A stretch of DNA of 64,000 nt, from NCBI GenBank assembly GCA_903913285.1, contig CAIWKO010000032.1, positions 1-64,000 on the forward strand, in the 5' to 3' direction. The stretch is from an uncultured Bacteroidales bacterium (GTDB lineage Bacteria > Bacteroidota > Bacteroidia > Bacteroidales > CAIWKO01). The notes under the pieces were generated by a model. The model was not told the DNA's origin and searched no databases. It worked only from the letters and a program-made list of their open reading frames with translations. Of the stretch, positions 1 through 7,600 are shown piece after piece (the first letter of the stretch is position 1; the number at the start of each line of letters is the position of its first letter). The position numbers and the translations under genes are program-made.

Positions 1-2
1 AC

Positions 3-440
3 AGCCTTGAAGTCGGCACATGGTCTGCCACTTACGAAAACAACATGTATTTTGGTGGCAGCATCACCAACATTCCTGTCGACCTCAAAAAAGTAGCCCG
101 CTACAACATCAAACTCCGCAAAAAGATCGTCGACGATGGCGGCACAACACCCGTCACCACAGCCTACGCCAATGTCTACGGCAAAATGTACAACAGCGTA
201 ACACTTGATCCTATCGGCAATGGTTTGGTTTTCCTGCAGGGTATAGCCGATCCCGAAGAAACCGAAGCCGACGGAACCTATGGCAACGACAAAACACCCG
301 TAAGCTGCAAACACATCAGCGGCACAGCTCCCGGCTTTCAGGATTACAATAAAGACATCTCTCTCGACCCCGATTCCGACAACGAGATAGATTTGCCGAT
401 GGACCCGATTGATGACGGGCCACCGGCACCGGATGCTTAG
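3..440 (+). CDS. 3' part of an unknown protein (5' end outside window)
   Basis: The reading frame is already open at the window edge (it begins S-L-E-V-G-T-W) and runs to a TAG stop, so this is the C-terminal 145 residues of a longer protein. An internal ATG at 45 is probably not the start, because coding-like sequence continues upstream. The part seen is hydrophilic, has no membrane segment, and ends in a low-complexity tail rich in Asp and Pro (DLPMDPIDDGPPAPDA). I do not recognise the family. The tail looks extracytoplasmic or like a flexible terminus, which is only an inference. A strong terminator follows directly. Confidence 0.6.
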   Translation, partial: SLEVGTWSATYENNMYFGGSITNIPVDLKKVARYNIKLRKKIVDDGGTTPVTTAYANVYGKMYNSVTLDPIGNGLVFLQGIADPEETEADGTYGNDKTPVSCKHISGTAPGFQDYNKDISLDPDSDNEIDLPMDPIDDGPPAPDA

Positions 441-451
441 TTTTTAGTTAG

Positions 452-480
452 GCTTGCAAAGATGCGAGCCTTTTTTTTTT
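452..480 (+). terminator. Intrinsic terminator after the partial gene
   Basis: A 7-bp stem (ggcttgc / gcgagcc, one G-T pair) with a 6-nt loop is followed by nine T residues. It lies 12 nt after the stop codon of the upstream gene. Confidence 0.85.
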
Positions 481-599
481 GATAAAAAATTATTATTCTT
501 GTTCATTTAGCTTTGCGGAGTACCTGTTGTGGAAATTGCGGAAGGAGGAGGAGAAAGGTTTTGTTGTTTAGTTCGGCTTATATCACGTGCATGAAGCAT

Positions 600-632
600 A
601 AAAAAAAAGGCAGGCAGAGTGTTCTGCTTGCC
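600..632 (-). terminator. Intrinsic terminator of the ferritin gene
   Basis: On the minus strand a 10-bp stem (ggcaagcaga / tctgcctgcc, one G-T pair) with a 4-nt loop is followed by eight T residues. It lies just downstream of the ferritin stop codon and faces the terminator of the preceding plus-strand gene. Confidence 0.85.
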
Positions 633-656
633 TTAACAAATTAAAAAAGATGGAGC

Positions 657-1178
657 TTACACTGCAGCTCCGGGCAGTAGAGGATTGACGAACACCCGGG
701 TTTTGAGTTCGCGGTCTAAAAGCAACAGGCCCTGTCCTTTGCCTTCTACGATGCGGAGTTGTTCGAGAATTTCGGTGGCATTGGCTTCTTCTTCTACCTG
801 TTCGGCCACAAACCATTGCAGTTTGTTGTTGGTGGCATGGTCTTTTTCGGTGATGGCAATGTCGACCAAATTGTTGATAAGGCCCGTTACCATTTGTTCG
901 TGTTTGAGAACAGCTTCGAATACTTTGATGGGGTCGGTCCAGTTGAAATCGGGTTTGGCCACGGCTTTGAGTTCGGCAGTGCCGCCGCGTTCGTTCACAA
1001 AATTGAAGAACAGCATAGCGTGGGCAGCTTCTTCCTGGGTTTGGATATACATCCAATGGGCAAAACCCGGCAGGTTTTTGCGTACGAAATAAGCCGACAT
1101 GGACAGATAGAGATACGAAGAATAAAACTCAGCGTTGATCTGTTCGTTCAAGGCCTTTTCCATTTTTTTTGTTAGCAT
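657..1178 (-). CDS. ftnA: Ferritin (non-haem iron storage)
   Basis: A 173-aa four-helix-bundle ferritin, the usual length for bacterial Ftn. It oxidises Fe(II) at a di-iron ferroxidase centre and stores it as ferric mineral in a 24-subunit cytosolic shell. Visible ligands are E17 (INAEFYSSYLYL), E50 and H53 (EEAAHAM), and the later Glu-rich helix (EQVEEEANA). No haem-ligand pattern of bacterioferritin is seen. The ATG at 1178 is used; a second Met five codons on is a weaker choice. It is a single-gene unit with its own terminator, downstream of but separated from atpG by about 160 bp. Function is secure from the motifs; regulation is not visible. Confidence 0.95.
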   Translation of the reverse strand: MLTKKMEKALNEQINAEFYSSYLYLSMSAYFVRKNLPGFAHWMYIQTQEEAAHAMLFFNFVNERGGTAELKAVAKPDFNWTDPIKVFEAVLKHEQMVTGLINNLVDIAITEKDHATNNKLQWFVAEQVEEEANATEILEQLRIVEGKGQGLLLLDRELKTRVFVNPLLPGAAV

Positions 1179-1341
1179 TTCTTTAGATTTTAAAGTTTAG
1201 CGATTAGTGATTTGCGATTAGCGATTTGAAAACAGCCTTCAGCAGTTTCATTTGTCGCTCAATAATATCATTTTCAAATTAATTTACTTCTTCTTTTTAC
1301 TTTTAACGTGCAACTTGTAACTAGTAATTAATAACTAATAA

Positions 1342-2226
1342 CTACCCTTTCAGGGCATTTACGCCGCTCACGATCTCGATGATCTCGCGGGTGATGGAAG
1401 CCTGACGGGCTTTGTTATACATAAGGCGCAGCGATTTGAGCAGTTCTTCGGCATTGTCGCTGGCTTTTTGCATGGCCGACATGCGCGCACCCTGTTCGGA
1501 GGCCCACGAATCGAGCAAAGCCTTATAAATTTGTATTTTCAGCGATTTGGGAACCAGATCGGCCAGAATTTCTTCTTTGGCAGGCTGGAAAATATAATCG
1601 ACGTTGCCGGCAGGTTTTGCATCTTTAGGCACCAGTTTTTGAATGGGCAGAAACTGTTCGACCGTCAAAATTTGAGTTACCGCATTTTTGAACTGGTTGT
1701 AAACGATCTCGATGCGGTCGTAAACTCCCGTTGCATAAAGGTTCATAAGTTTCTCTGCCAGTTCGCTTGCCATTTCGTAGGTGAGATGCTCGAAAATGCT
1801 GTCGTGGTTTTCGATTACGTTATATTTTCTTTTCCCAAAAAATTCGGTGGCTTTTTTGCCGATGGTGATGATATCGAGCTGACCGCCGTCGTAGAGTTCT
1901 TTGTTGTTGGTATTGATATGAGTCACGGCACGTTTAAGCACGTTGGAGTTGAAGGCCCCGCACAAACCACGGTTGGAGGTGATGACCACCACGAGGGTTT
2001 TTTTGATCTTACGGGTTTTGAAAAATACCACGTCGTCGCTCACATCGGCGCTGGAGCTCAAATTTGAAAGCAGTTCGTTGAGTTTATTCGCATACGGACG
2101 TAGTTTCAGTATGGCGCCCTGAGCCCTGCGCAGTTTAGCCGCCGACACCATCTTCATCGCGCTGGTTACCTGCTTGGTGGTGTTAACCGATGCTATTCGT
2201 ATACGTACTTCTTTTAATCCGGCCAT
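1342..2226 (-). CDS. atpG: ATP synthase F1 gamma subunit
   Basis: A 294-aa gamma subunit, the central rotor shaft that couples c-ring rotation to catalysis in the alpha3beta3 head. The N-terminal helix (MAGLKEVRIRIASVNTTKQVTSAMKMV region) and the C-terminal helix (LMYNKARQASITREIIEIVSG) are the conserved coiled-coil ends of the family. It is the last gene of the atp operon, 51 bp after atpA. In many bacteria atpD and atpC follow here; they do not in this window, so beta and epsilon must be encoded elsewhere. Confidence 0.97.
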   Translation of the reverse strand: MAGLKEVRIRIASVNTTKQVTSAMKMVSAAKLRRAQGAILKLRPYANKLNELLSNLSSSADVSDDVVFFKTRKIKKTLVVVITSNRGLCGAFNSNVLKRAVTHINTNNKELYDGGQLDIITIGKKATEFFGKRKYNVIENHDSIFEHLTYEMASELAEKLMNLYATGVYDRIEIVYNQFKNAVTQILTVEQFLPIQKLVPKDAKPAGNVDYIFQPAKEEILADLVPKSLKIQIYKALLDSWASEQGARMSAMQKASDNAEELLKSLRLMYNKARQASITREIIEIVSGVNALKG

Positions 2227-2277
2227 GCAACAATTTATTTAATCGTTAAAAAAAACCAATAGGTTCTTTTCAGAATC

Positions 2278-3861
2278 TTATTTTTCATATTTGGCAGCCA
2301 CTTCTGCACATACTTTTTCCATTGTCTGGGTCATCTCGTCGGTCAACACACCCTTGCTGAGGTTATCGAGCAGGTCTTTGTGATATACATCGAGATGATG
2401 AAGGTATTCTACCTGGAAATTGATGATACTCTTTACAGGAACTTTTTGGAGCAAGCCTCTTGTTCCGCAATAAATGATGGCGATCTGATGTTCGACCAGC
2501 ATAGGCGAATATTGAGGCTGCTTTAGTATTTCGACGTTGCGCGCACCTTTGTCGAGCACTGCCTTGGTGGCAGCATCGAGATCGGAACCGAACTTGGAGA
2601 AAGATTCCAATTCGCGATACTGAGCCTGATCGAGTTTGAGGGTGCCGGCAATTTTTTTCATCGGCTTTATCTGAGCGCTGCCGCCCACACGCGAAACCGA
2701 AATACCCACGTTGATAGCCGGGCGAATACCCGAGTTGAACAGGGTGGTTTCCAAAAATATTTGTCCGTCGGTGATAGAGATGACGTTGGTGGGGATATAG
2801 GCCGACACGTCGCCAGCCTGAGTTTCGATGATGGGCAAAGCCGTGAGCGAACCACCACCTTTAACCATGTGACGGATGGATTCGGGCAGGTCGTTCATTT
2901 TTTTGGCGATGGCATCGGAAGTGATGACACGTGCAGCACGTTCGAGCAAACGCGAATGGAGATAGAACACATCGCCCGGATAGGCTTCGCGTCCGGGAGG
3001 ACGACGGAGCAACAGCGACACTTCGCGATAGGCCACAGCCTGTTTCGAAAGGTCGTCGAACACGATGAGGGCGGGACGTCCGGTATCTCTGAAAAATTCG
3101 CCTATGGCAGCTCCTGCAAAGGGAGCAAAGAACTGCATGGCAGCGGGGTCGGAAGCTGTAGCCGACACCACCACGGTGTAGGCCAAAGCGCCTTTTTCTT
3201 CGAGGGTTTTCACCGTGTTGGCCACCGAAGAACCTTTTTGACCTATGGCTACATAGATGCAAAATACAGGTTCGCCTTTATCGTAAAATGATTTTTGATT
3301 GATGATGGTATCGACAGCGATGGCTGTTTTGCCGGTTTGACGGTCGCCGATGATAAGTTCGCGCTGTCCGCGGCCGATAGGAATCATAGCATCGATGGGT
3401 TTGATACCCGTTTGCAGCGGCTGATTCACCGGTTGACGGAATATAACTCCCGGAGCTTTGCGCTCGAGAGGCATATCGTAAACTTCGCCCTGAATGGGGC
3501 CTTTGCCGTCGATAGGCATACCGATGGTGTTGATAACGCGTCCGAGCATACCTTCGCCCACGGCTATGGAAGCAATGCGGCGCGTACGTTTCACGATGTC
3601 GCCTTCGATGATGTTATCCGATTCGCCCATCATAACCACACCCACGTTGTCTTCTTCGAGGTTGAGCACCACGCCCATGACACCTGTTTTTTCGAACTCC
3701 ACCAATTCGCCCGATCCTACATTGTTCAAACCGAAAATACGTGCAATGCCGTCGCCGACCTGAAGCACGCTGCCTACTTCTTCAAGCTCCGATTCGTATT
3801 TAAATCCCGCCAGTTGTTGACGTAATATCGCGGAGACTTCTGCTGGTTTTATTTCTGCCAT
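2278..3861 (-). CDS. atpA: ATP synthase F1 alpha subunit
   Basis: A 527-aa alpha subunit, the non-catalytic nucleotide-binding subunit of F1. The Walker A motif GDRQTGKT is at residues 172-179, followed by the catalytic-interface arginine region ([12 protein letters not shown], about residue 390). Start at ATG 3861, 12 bp after atpH. Length and domain order (N-terminal barrel, Rossmann-type core, C-terminal helices) are standard. It is co-transcribed with atpH upstream and atpG downstream. Confidence 0.98.
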   Translation of the reverse strand: MAEIKPAEVSAILRQQLAGFKYESELEEVGSVLQVGDGIARIFGLNNVGSGELVEFEKTGVMGVVLNLEEDNVGVVMMGESDNIIEGDIVKRTRRIASIAVGEGMLGRVINTIGMPIDGKGPIQGEVYDMPLERKAPGVIFRQPVNQPLQTGIKPIDAMIPIGRGQRELIIGDRQTGKTAIAVDTIINQKSFYDKGEPVFCIYVAIGQKGSSVANTVKTLEEKGALAYTVVVSATASDPAAMQFFAPFAGAAIGEFFRDTGRPALIVFDDLSKQAVAYREVSLLLRRPPGREAYPGDVFYLHSRLLERAARVITSDAIAKKMNDLPESIRHMVKGGGSLTALPIIETQAGDVSAYIPTNVISITDGQIFLETTLFNSGIRPAINVGISVSRVGGSAQIKPMKKIAGTLKLDQAQYRELESFSKFGSDLDAATKAVLDKGARNVEILKQPQYSPMLVEHQIAIIYCGTRGLLQKVPVKSIINFQVEYLHHLDVYHKDLLDNLSKGVLTDEMTQTMEKVCAEVAAKYEK

Positions 3862-3873
3862 TATAAGTAACTA

Positions 3874-4431
3874 TTAAATTTTTGATTCATAAAAATTGAT
3901 ATGATATTCTTTTTTCAAACGGTTGATGTTCCTCCTGACAGAGGCATCGTATTGTCGGTCGTCGACACTGAGCACAAACCCCCCGATAAGATTGGGGATG
4001 ACGGTTTGAACCAGTTCGATATTTGCATTCAATTGCTTGACGAGCATCTGTTTTATGTTTTCGATCAGGCTGACTGAAGGCGCCGTTGCTGTTTTGAGAT
4101 ACACGGTTTTGATGTTGTGTTTATCTTTATACATGTTGATAAACTCTTCAGCAATTTCATCGATGGCTACTTCGCGTCTTTTTTTGATAATGATCTCGAG
4201 AAAACGAAAAGACATAAAATTGAAACTTTCGGCAAACAAGGCTTTAAAAACCGATATTTTTTTATCCTGACTTATGATAGGGCTTTGCAAGAGCAACCTG
4301 AAATCTTTGTTTGAAACGCAAACTTTATGCATCACATCCATATCGGAGTGAACCACCTCGAGCACGTTTTGTTCAACGGCCAGATCGAACAAGGCTTTTG
4401 CATAACGTATTGCAATTCTTCCTGTTTTCAT
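3874..4431 (-). CDS. atpH: ATP synthase F1 delta subunit
   Basis: A 185-aa delta subunit (OSCP-like), the peripheral link between the b stalk and the top of F1. The start MKTGRIAIRYAKALFDLA matches the conserved N-terminal helical domain, and the C-terminal part contains the family pattern around NLIGGFVLSVDD. It is spaced 11 bp from atpF and 12 bp from atpA, as expected for one operon. Length is slightly above the usual 175-180 residues. Confidence 0.96.
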   Translation of the reverse strand: MKTGRIAIRYAKALFDLAVEQNVLEVVHSDMDVMHKVCVSNKDFRLLLQSPIISQDKKISVFKALFAESFNFMSFRFLEIIIKKRREVAIDEIAEEFINMYKDKHNIKTVYLKTATAPSVSLIENIKQMLVKQLNANIELVQTVIPNLIGGFVLSVDDRQYDASVRRNINRLKKEYHINFYESKI

Positions 4432-4442
4432 GTAATATTCCG

Positions 4443-4937
4443 TTAATTAAAATTAATATTACTTAAAAAATTCTCGATCAGTTTATCCTGCTTGTCGTCT
4501 TTAGCAAGTTCTTGCTGTATGAGTTTTTCAGCAATTTCGATAGACAAAACGGCGATCTGGTTTTTCAGATCGGTTATTGCCTGCATTTTTTCGTATTGAA
4601 TGCTTTCTTTTGCCGATTCGACAATACGGTTCGCTTCTTCGTTGGCCTGCACACGGGCTTCATCGATAAGTTTATCGCGAACCTGACGTGCCTCGCGCAA
4701 CAGCGCATCGCGTTCTTCTTTGGCTTCTTTCAATAACTCTTCGTTACTGAATTTGAGTTGTTTCATTTCTTCGTGAGCCTGTTCGGCGGCACTTAATGCA
4801 TCGCTTATCTTTTCTTCGCGCTGTTTGAGCGATTTGATGATGGGTTTCCAGGCAAATTTGGTAAGGATGAAAAGAAGAATGATGAATGACAATGTCATCC
4901 AAAATACCAATCCTAAATCCGGAGTAATCAGTTTCAT
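4443..4937 (-). CDS. atpF: ATP synthase F0 b subunit
   Basis: A 164-aa b subunit: one N-terminal membrane helix (about residues 8-28, PDLGLVFWMTLSFIILLFIL) followed by a long, charged, Ala/Glu/Lys-rich helix that dimerises to form the peripheral stalk. It lies between atpE and atpH. The 69-bp gap to atpE holds a hairpin with a U-tract, described separately, which would place atpF and all downstream genes under partial termination. Confidence 0.97.
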   Translation of the reverse strand: MKLITPDLGLVFWMTLSFIILLFILTKFAWKPIIKSLKQREEKISDALSAAEQAHEEMKQLKFSNEELLKEAKEERDALLREARQVRDKLIDEARVQANEEANRIVESAKESIQYEKMQAITDLKNQIAVLSIEIAEKLIQQELAKDDKQDKLIENFLSNINFN

Positions 4938-4957
4938 TGTTTTTTAATTAAAAGTTT

Positions 4958-4998
4958 AAAAAATTACCACACCGATACCAACCGCAGCGGTGTGGTAA
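4958..4998 (-). terminator. Hairpin plus U-tract between atpE and atpF (probable leaky terminator)
   Basis: A perfect 11-bp stem (ttaccacaccg / cggtgtggtaa) with a 13-nt loop is followed, in the direction of atp transcription, by six T residues. It starts 8 nt after the atpE stop codon. The form is that of an intrinsic terminator, but five essential atp genes lie downstream with no promoter match seen in between. The natural reading is partial termination and 3'-end protection of the atpE message, giving more c subunit than other subunits. Confidence 0.75.
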
Positions 4999-5006
4999 AT
5001 GTTATA

Positions 5007-5267
5007 CTACATAACAATCACGAGCACACAGACCACGATCGCAAAAAGCGCTACCGCTTCGATAAGGGCGGCTATTACGATCATATTTGTGCGGATATCA
5101 CCGGTCGATTCGGGTTGACGGGCGATGGATTCCATCGCACTACCCCCGATACGGCCAATACCGATACCTGCTCCGATTGCTGCAATACCTGCACCGATCC
5201 CTGCTCCCATTTTTGCAATAGGAGTGAAATCTTGCACAACTTCCATGATAATTGATAATACTGACAT
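5007..5267 (-). CDS. atpE: ATP synthase F0 c subunit
   Basis: An 86-aa proteolipid forming the rotating c-ring. Two membrane helices flank the polar loop RQPES. The ion-carrying carboxylate is E70 in IAALIEAVALFA. The first helix is Gly/Ala-rich (MGAGIGAGIAAIGAGIGIG). The features of sodium-binding rings (Gln in helix 1 and Ser or Thr after the Glu) are absent: the equivalent positions are I37 and A71, so a proton-driven enzyme is inferred. It sits between atpB and atpF, followed by a strong hairpin. Confidence 0.97.
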   Translation of the reverse strand: MSVLSIIMEVVQDFTPIAKMGAGIGAGIAAIGAGIGIGRIGGSAMESIARQPESTGDIRTNMIVIAALIEAVALFAIVVCVLVIVM

Positions 5268-5316
5268 AAAATTGAATTTAAATTGATGTTAAAAAATGGT
5301 CATTTATTATTATTTA

Positions 5317-6453
5317 TTAATGTACGTGTTCTTCTTCATGATGTTCTTCTATGGCCATGCTAAAATACAAAGCTGAAAGAAGGGTAAAGATCAGGGCCTG
5401 AATGAATGCGATAAGCAGTTCTATCAAAGACATAAAGACTCCAAAGATGACTGAAACTACAGAGATACCATACCCCGCACCTACACTGAATTGTCCGAAA
5501 ATGAAGATGAGTGCCATAAACCCAAGGATAATGATGTGACCCGCGGTAATGTTGGCAAACAACCGAACAGCCAGAACAAAAGGTTTTGTGAACACACCGA
5601 GTGCTTCAACAATCGGCATCAACGGAACAGGAAGTTTTAACCACCATGGAACCCCGGGTGTGTTAACGATATGTTTCCAGTATGATCGTTTGGCACTAAA
5701 GGTTGTTATGACAAAGGTAAATATTGCTAAAACCATTGTCACGGCAATGTTTCCGGTTACGTTTGCTCCGCCCGGCATGAACGGGATCAACCCCAACAGG
5801 TTGGTGAAAAATATAAAGAAGAAAACCGTTAGCAGAAAGGGTAAGTATTTTTCATATTTTTTCTCGCCAATGATCGGGCGCGCAACTTCGTCGCGAATAA
5901 AAAGCAGAATAAATTCGAGCGAGGATTGTAAAAAACCCCTAGGCACCAAACCACGCTTTTTGTAACGACGAGCAATGGAAATAAATATCAGGTAAAGAAG
6001 TAAACAAGAAATGAAAATTGAAAGCACATTTTTGGTGATCGAAAAATCGAGGGGAACGGAGGCAACTTCACTTTCTGTACCTTCTTTCAATTTTACGATC
6101 TTACCTGAATATTTTCCTTTATCAATTTTTCCTTCGGCATCAAGTTTATAACCATTATACGACTCTTCGCCATGATGAAAGCGGCTTGAAGAAAATACGA
6201 CCAACTTACCGTTGTCGATCAGTATCACCGGCAAGGGGATGTAAATTACCGTTTCGCCCACCTCGGCAATATGCCATTCGTGATTATCGACAACATGTTC
6301 GATGATCATTTTACCGGCATTGAACTTCTCTTTTTTGTTCGGCTGAGTTCCCGCGTCGTTCGTTTCGGAAAATGCATTATTTATCGAAAAAAATAACAGA
6401 ACGAAAAGGGGAAATATAAAATAACTGATTGATTTTAAAACTTTTGTTTTCAT
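5317..6453 (-). CDS. atpB: ATP synthase F0 a subunit
   Basis: The a subunit provides the proton half-channels against the c-ring. The essential Arg lies in the segment TKPFVLAVRLFANITAGHI. An ATG at 6453 is chosen; the longer frame back to 6501 would need a TTG start lying inside or upstream of a perfect -7 box. With this start the 378-aa protein has a cleavable-looking N-terminal signal (MKTKVLKSISYFIFPLFVLL) and about 120 extra periplasmic residues before the first core helix, an extension common in Bacteroidota AtpB. The His/Glu-rich C terminus (EEHHEEEHVH) is also notable. Confidence 0.96.
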   Translation of the reverse strand: MKTKVLKSISYFIFPLFVLLFFSINNAFSETNDAGTQPNKKEKFNAGKMIIEHVVDNHEWHIAEVGETVIYIPLPVILIDNGKLVVFSSSRFHHGEESYNGYKLDAEGKIDKGKYSGKIVKLKEGTESEVASVPLDFSITKNVLSIFISCLLLYLIFISIARRYKKRGLVPRGFLQSSLEFILLFIRDEVARPIIGEKKYEKYLPFLLTVFFFIFFTNLLGLIPFMPGGANVTGNIAVTMVLAIFTFVITTFSAKRSYWKHIVNTPGVPWWLKLPVPLMPIVEALGVFTKPFVLAVRLFANITAGHIIILGFMALIFIFGQFSVGAGYGISVVSVIFGVFMSLIELLIAFIQALIFTLLSALYFSMAIEEHHEEEHVH

Positions 6454-6488
6454 CCACACAACGTTTCTTCTTGGTAAAGTAAGAAAGG

Positions 6489-6496
6489 CAAATATA
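6489..6496 (-). promoter_or_regulatory. -7 promoter box for atpB
   Basis: TATATTTG on the minus strand fits the Bacteroidota -7 consensus TAnnTTTG exactly. It lies 36 nt upstream of the atpB ATG. It suggests that atpB-G can be transcribed separately from the sprE-bactofilin-atpZ genes upstream. No convincing -33 TTTG was found at the right spacing. Confidence 0.55.
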
Positions 6497-6605
6497 AGCA
6501 AATTCTAAAATCAAAAGAATAATTCGTATTTTTTTATTACCCGTATTGAAACTATTGAATAATAAGCTTATGAAGACCCAGAGTAAAATAATTTATTTTT
6601 TTATT

Positions 6606-6977
6606 TCAGGCTTTGTTGTTCAATAAAAAAACCACGTCGAAGATGAGGTATACGACAAACAAAATGAAAAAGCTGATGATAAAAGGTACCGCCTCGGCAC
6701 GGAACATCATTACAAAAGCAAATAAAATCATGACATAGAACACGAACTTTATAAAGGTGGAAAGCATGAATATCCTGATGAATTTATTCGGGTTTTCGGA
6801 ACCTGAAGATACCAGGAAGAGGTTGGCCAGCAAAGAAACTGCCAAGAACAAAGGTACCTGAAATAACAATGAAATGAAAATATATTTTGGCAGAACAAAA
6901 AATAAGATCACGTAAATGATCTCGAGACCCAGAGATAACAAAAACGTATTAATGATCAGCTTTTTTTTCATGGTCAC
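6606..6977 (-). CDS. Small polytopic membrane protein of the atp operon
   Basis: A 123-aa protein with four predicted membrane helices (about residues 6-27, 33-53, 68-90 and 95-118) and almost no soluble part. It overlaps atpZ by 4 bp (ATGA), so translation is coupled, and it lies directly upstream of atpB. By position and topology it could play the AtpI-like role of assisting c-ring or a-subunit assembly, but I see no sequence motif that proves this. Start could be ATG 6977 or the Met two codons later. Confidence 0.8.
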   Translation of the reverse strand: MTMKKKLIINTFLLSLGLEIIYVILFFVLPKYIFISLLFQVPLFLAVSLLANLFLVSSGSENPNKFIRIFMLSTFIKFVFYVMILFAFVMMFRAEAVPFIISFFILFVVYLIFDVVFLLNNKA

Positions 6978-7186
6978 TTCTTTTTATTAAATTCTTTGAT
7001 AGTAACATAGATGGATGTTCCCACCGAAAACAACGATAATAAAATTGTAAAAACAGGGATTTTTATTCCGATCCATTTATCGAGCAAAACGCCGCCACCG
7101 ACACCTATTACAATAATAACAAGCATTTGAAGTGCAATACTCGAATATTTAGCGTAAGAATCAAGCGAATTGTTCTGCTTTTTCAT
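6974..7186 (-). CDS. atpZ: AtpZ/AtpI-family ATP synthase accessory protein
   Basis: A 70-aa protein with two membrane helices separated by a short loop (GVLLDKWIGIKIPVFTILLS), the pattern of the AtpZ/AtpI small-subunit family, which often precedes atpB and is proposed to help c-ring assembly or ion supply. Its start lies 26 bp inside the bactofilin gene, and its end overlaps the next gene by 4 bp, so the three are translationally coupled. Confidence 0.85.
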   Translation of the reverse strand: MKKQNNSLDSYAKYSSIALQMLVIIVIGVGGGVLLDKWIGIKIPVFTILLSLFSVGTSIYVTIKEFNKKK

Positions 7187-7562
7187 CTGCAGATTGGGTC
7201 ATGTTGGCAGGTTTTAACACAACACCGGTCATTTTGCAGGTGCCTGTGAATTTAGCGCCGGGTTCGATAGAAAGTTTGTCGGTGCTTATTTCTCCGATCA
7301 AAACAGCTGACGATTTCATAGCGAGCAATTCACTAACAGTGACCTTTGCTTTGATAGTTCCCGAAAAATCGGCGCTCTGACAAACAATTTCTCCTTCAAC
7401 AACACCTGTAACTCCGATCACAACCTTACCCTTTGAGTTTATCGACCCGATAAGCGTTCCGTCGATACGCATATCACCAGAAGCATTAATATCGCCTTTT
7501 ATGGTTGTTCCATTTCCAATAATGTTGATTGCGGGAGATTCGACTTCGATGTTTTTTGCCAT
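7161..7562 (-). CDS. Bactofilin-family cytoskeletal protein
   Basis: A 133-aa polymer-forming protein. The central beta-helical domain (about residues 12-112) shows the short Gly- and Val-rich rungs of bactofilins, for example GDINASGDMRIDGTLIGSI and SAVLIGEISTDKLSIEPGA, flanked by short disordered tails. Bactofilins self-assemble without nucleotide into filaments that scaffold cell-wall or envelope machinery. It overlaps atpZ by 26 bp and follows the sprE/porW gene by 38 bp. In Bacteroidota this neighbour set upstream of the atp genes recurs, as far as I recall. Confidence 0.9.
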   Translation of the reverse strand: MAKNIEVESPAINIIGNGTTIKGDINASGDMRIDGTLIGSINSKGKVVIGVTGVVEGEIVCQSADFSGTIKAKVTVSELLAMKSSAVLIGEISTDKLSIEPGAKFTGTCKMTGVVLKPANMTQSADEKAEQFA

Positions 7563-7600
7563 GACTTTTAATTTTTAAAGCGTTATACGGATGTATACTG

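Noticed and set aside
685-1175. Plus-strand frames opposite ferritin
   Set aside because: Shadows of the ferritin gene; His/Phe-rich and without a recognisable motif.
3295-3825. Long plus-strand reading frame opposite atpA
   Set aside because: It lies fully inside a strongly conserved gene on the other strand; composition follows from atpA codon use.
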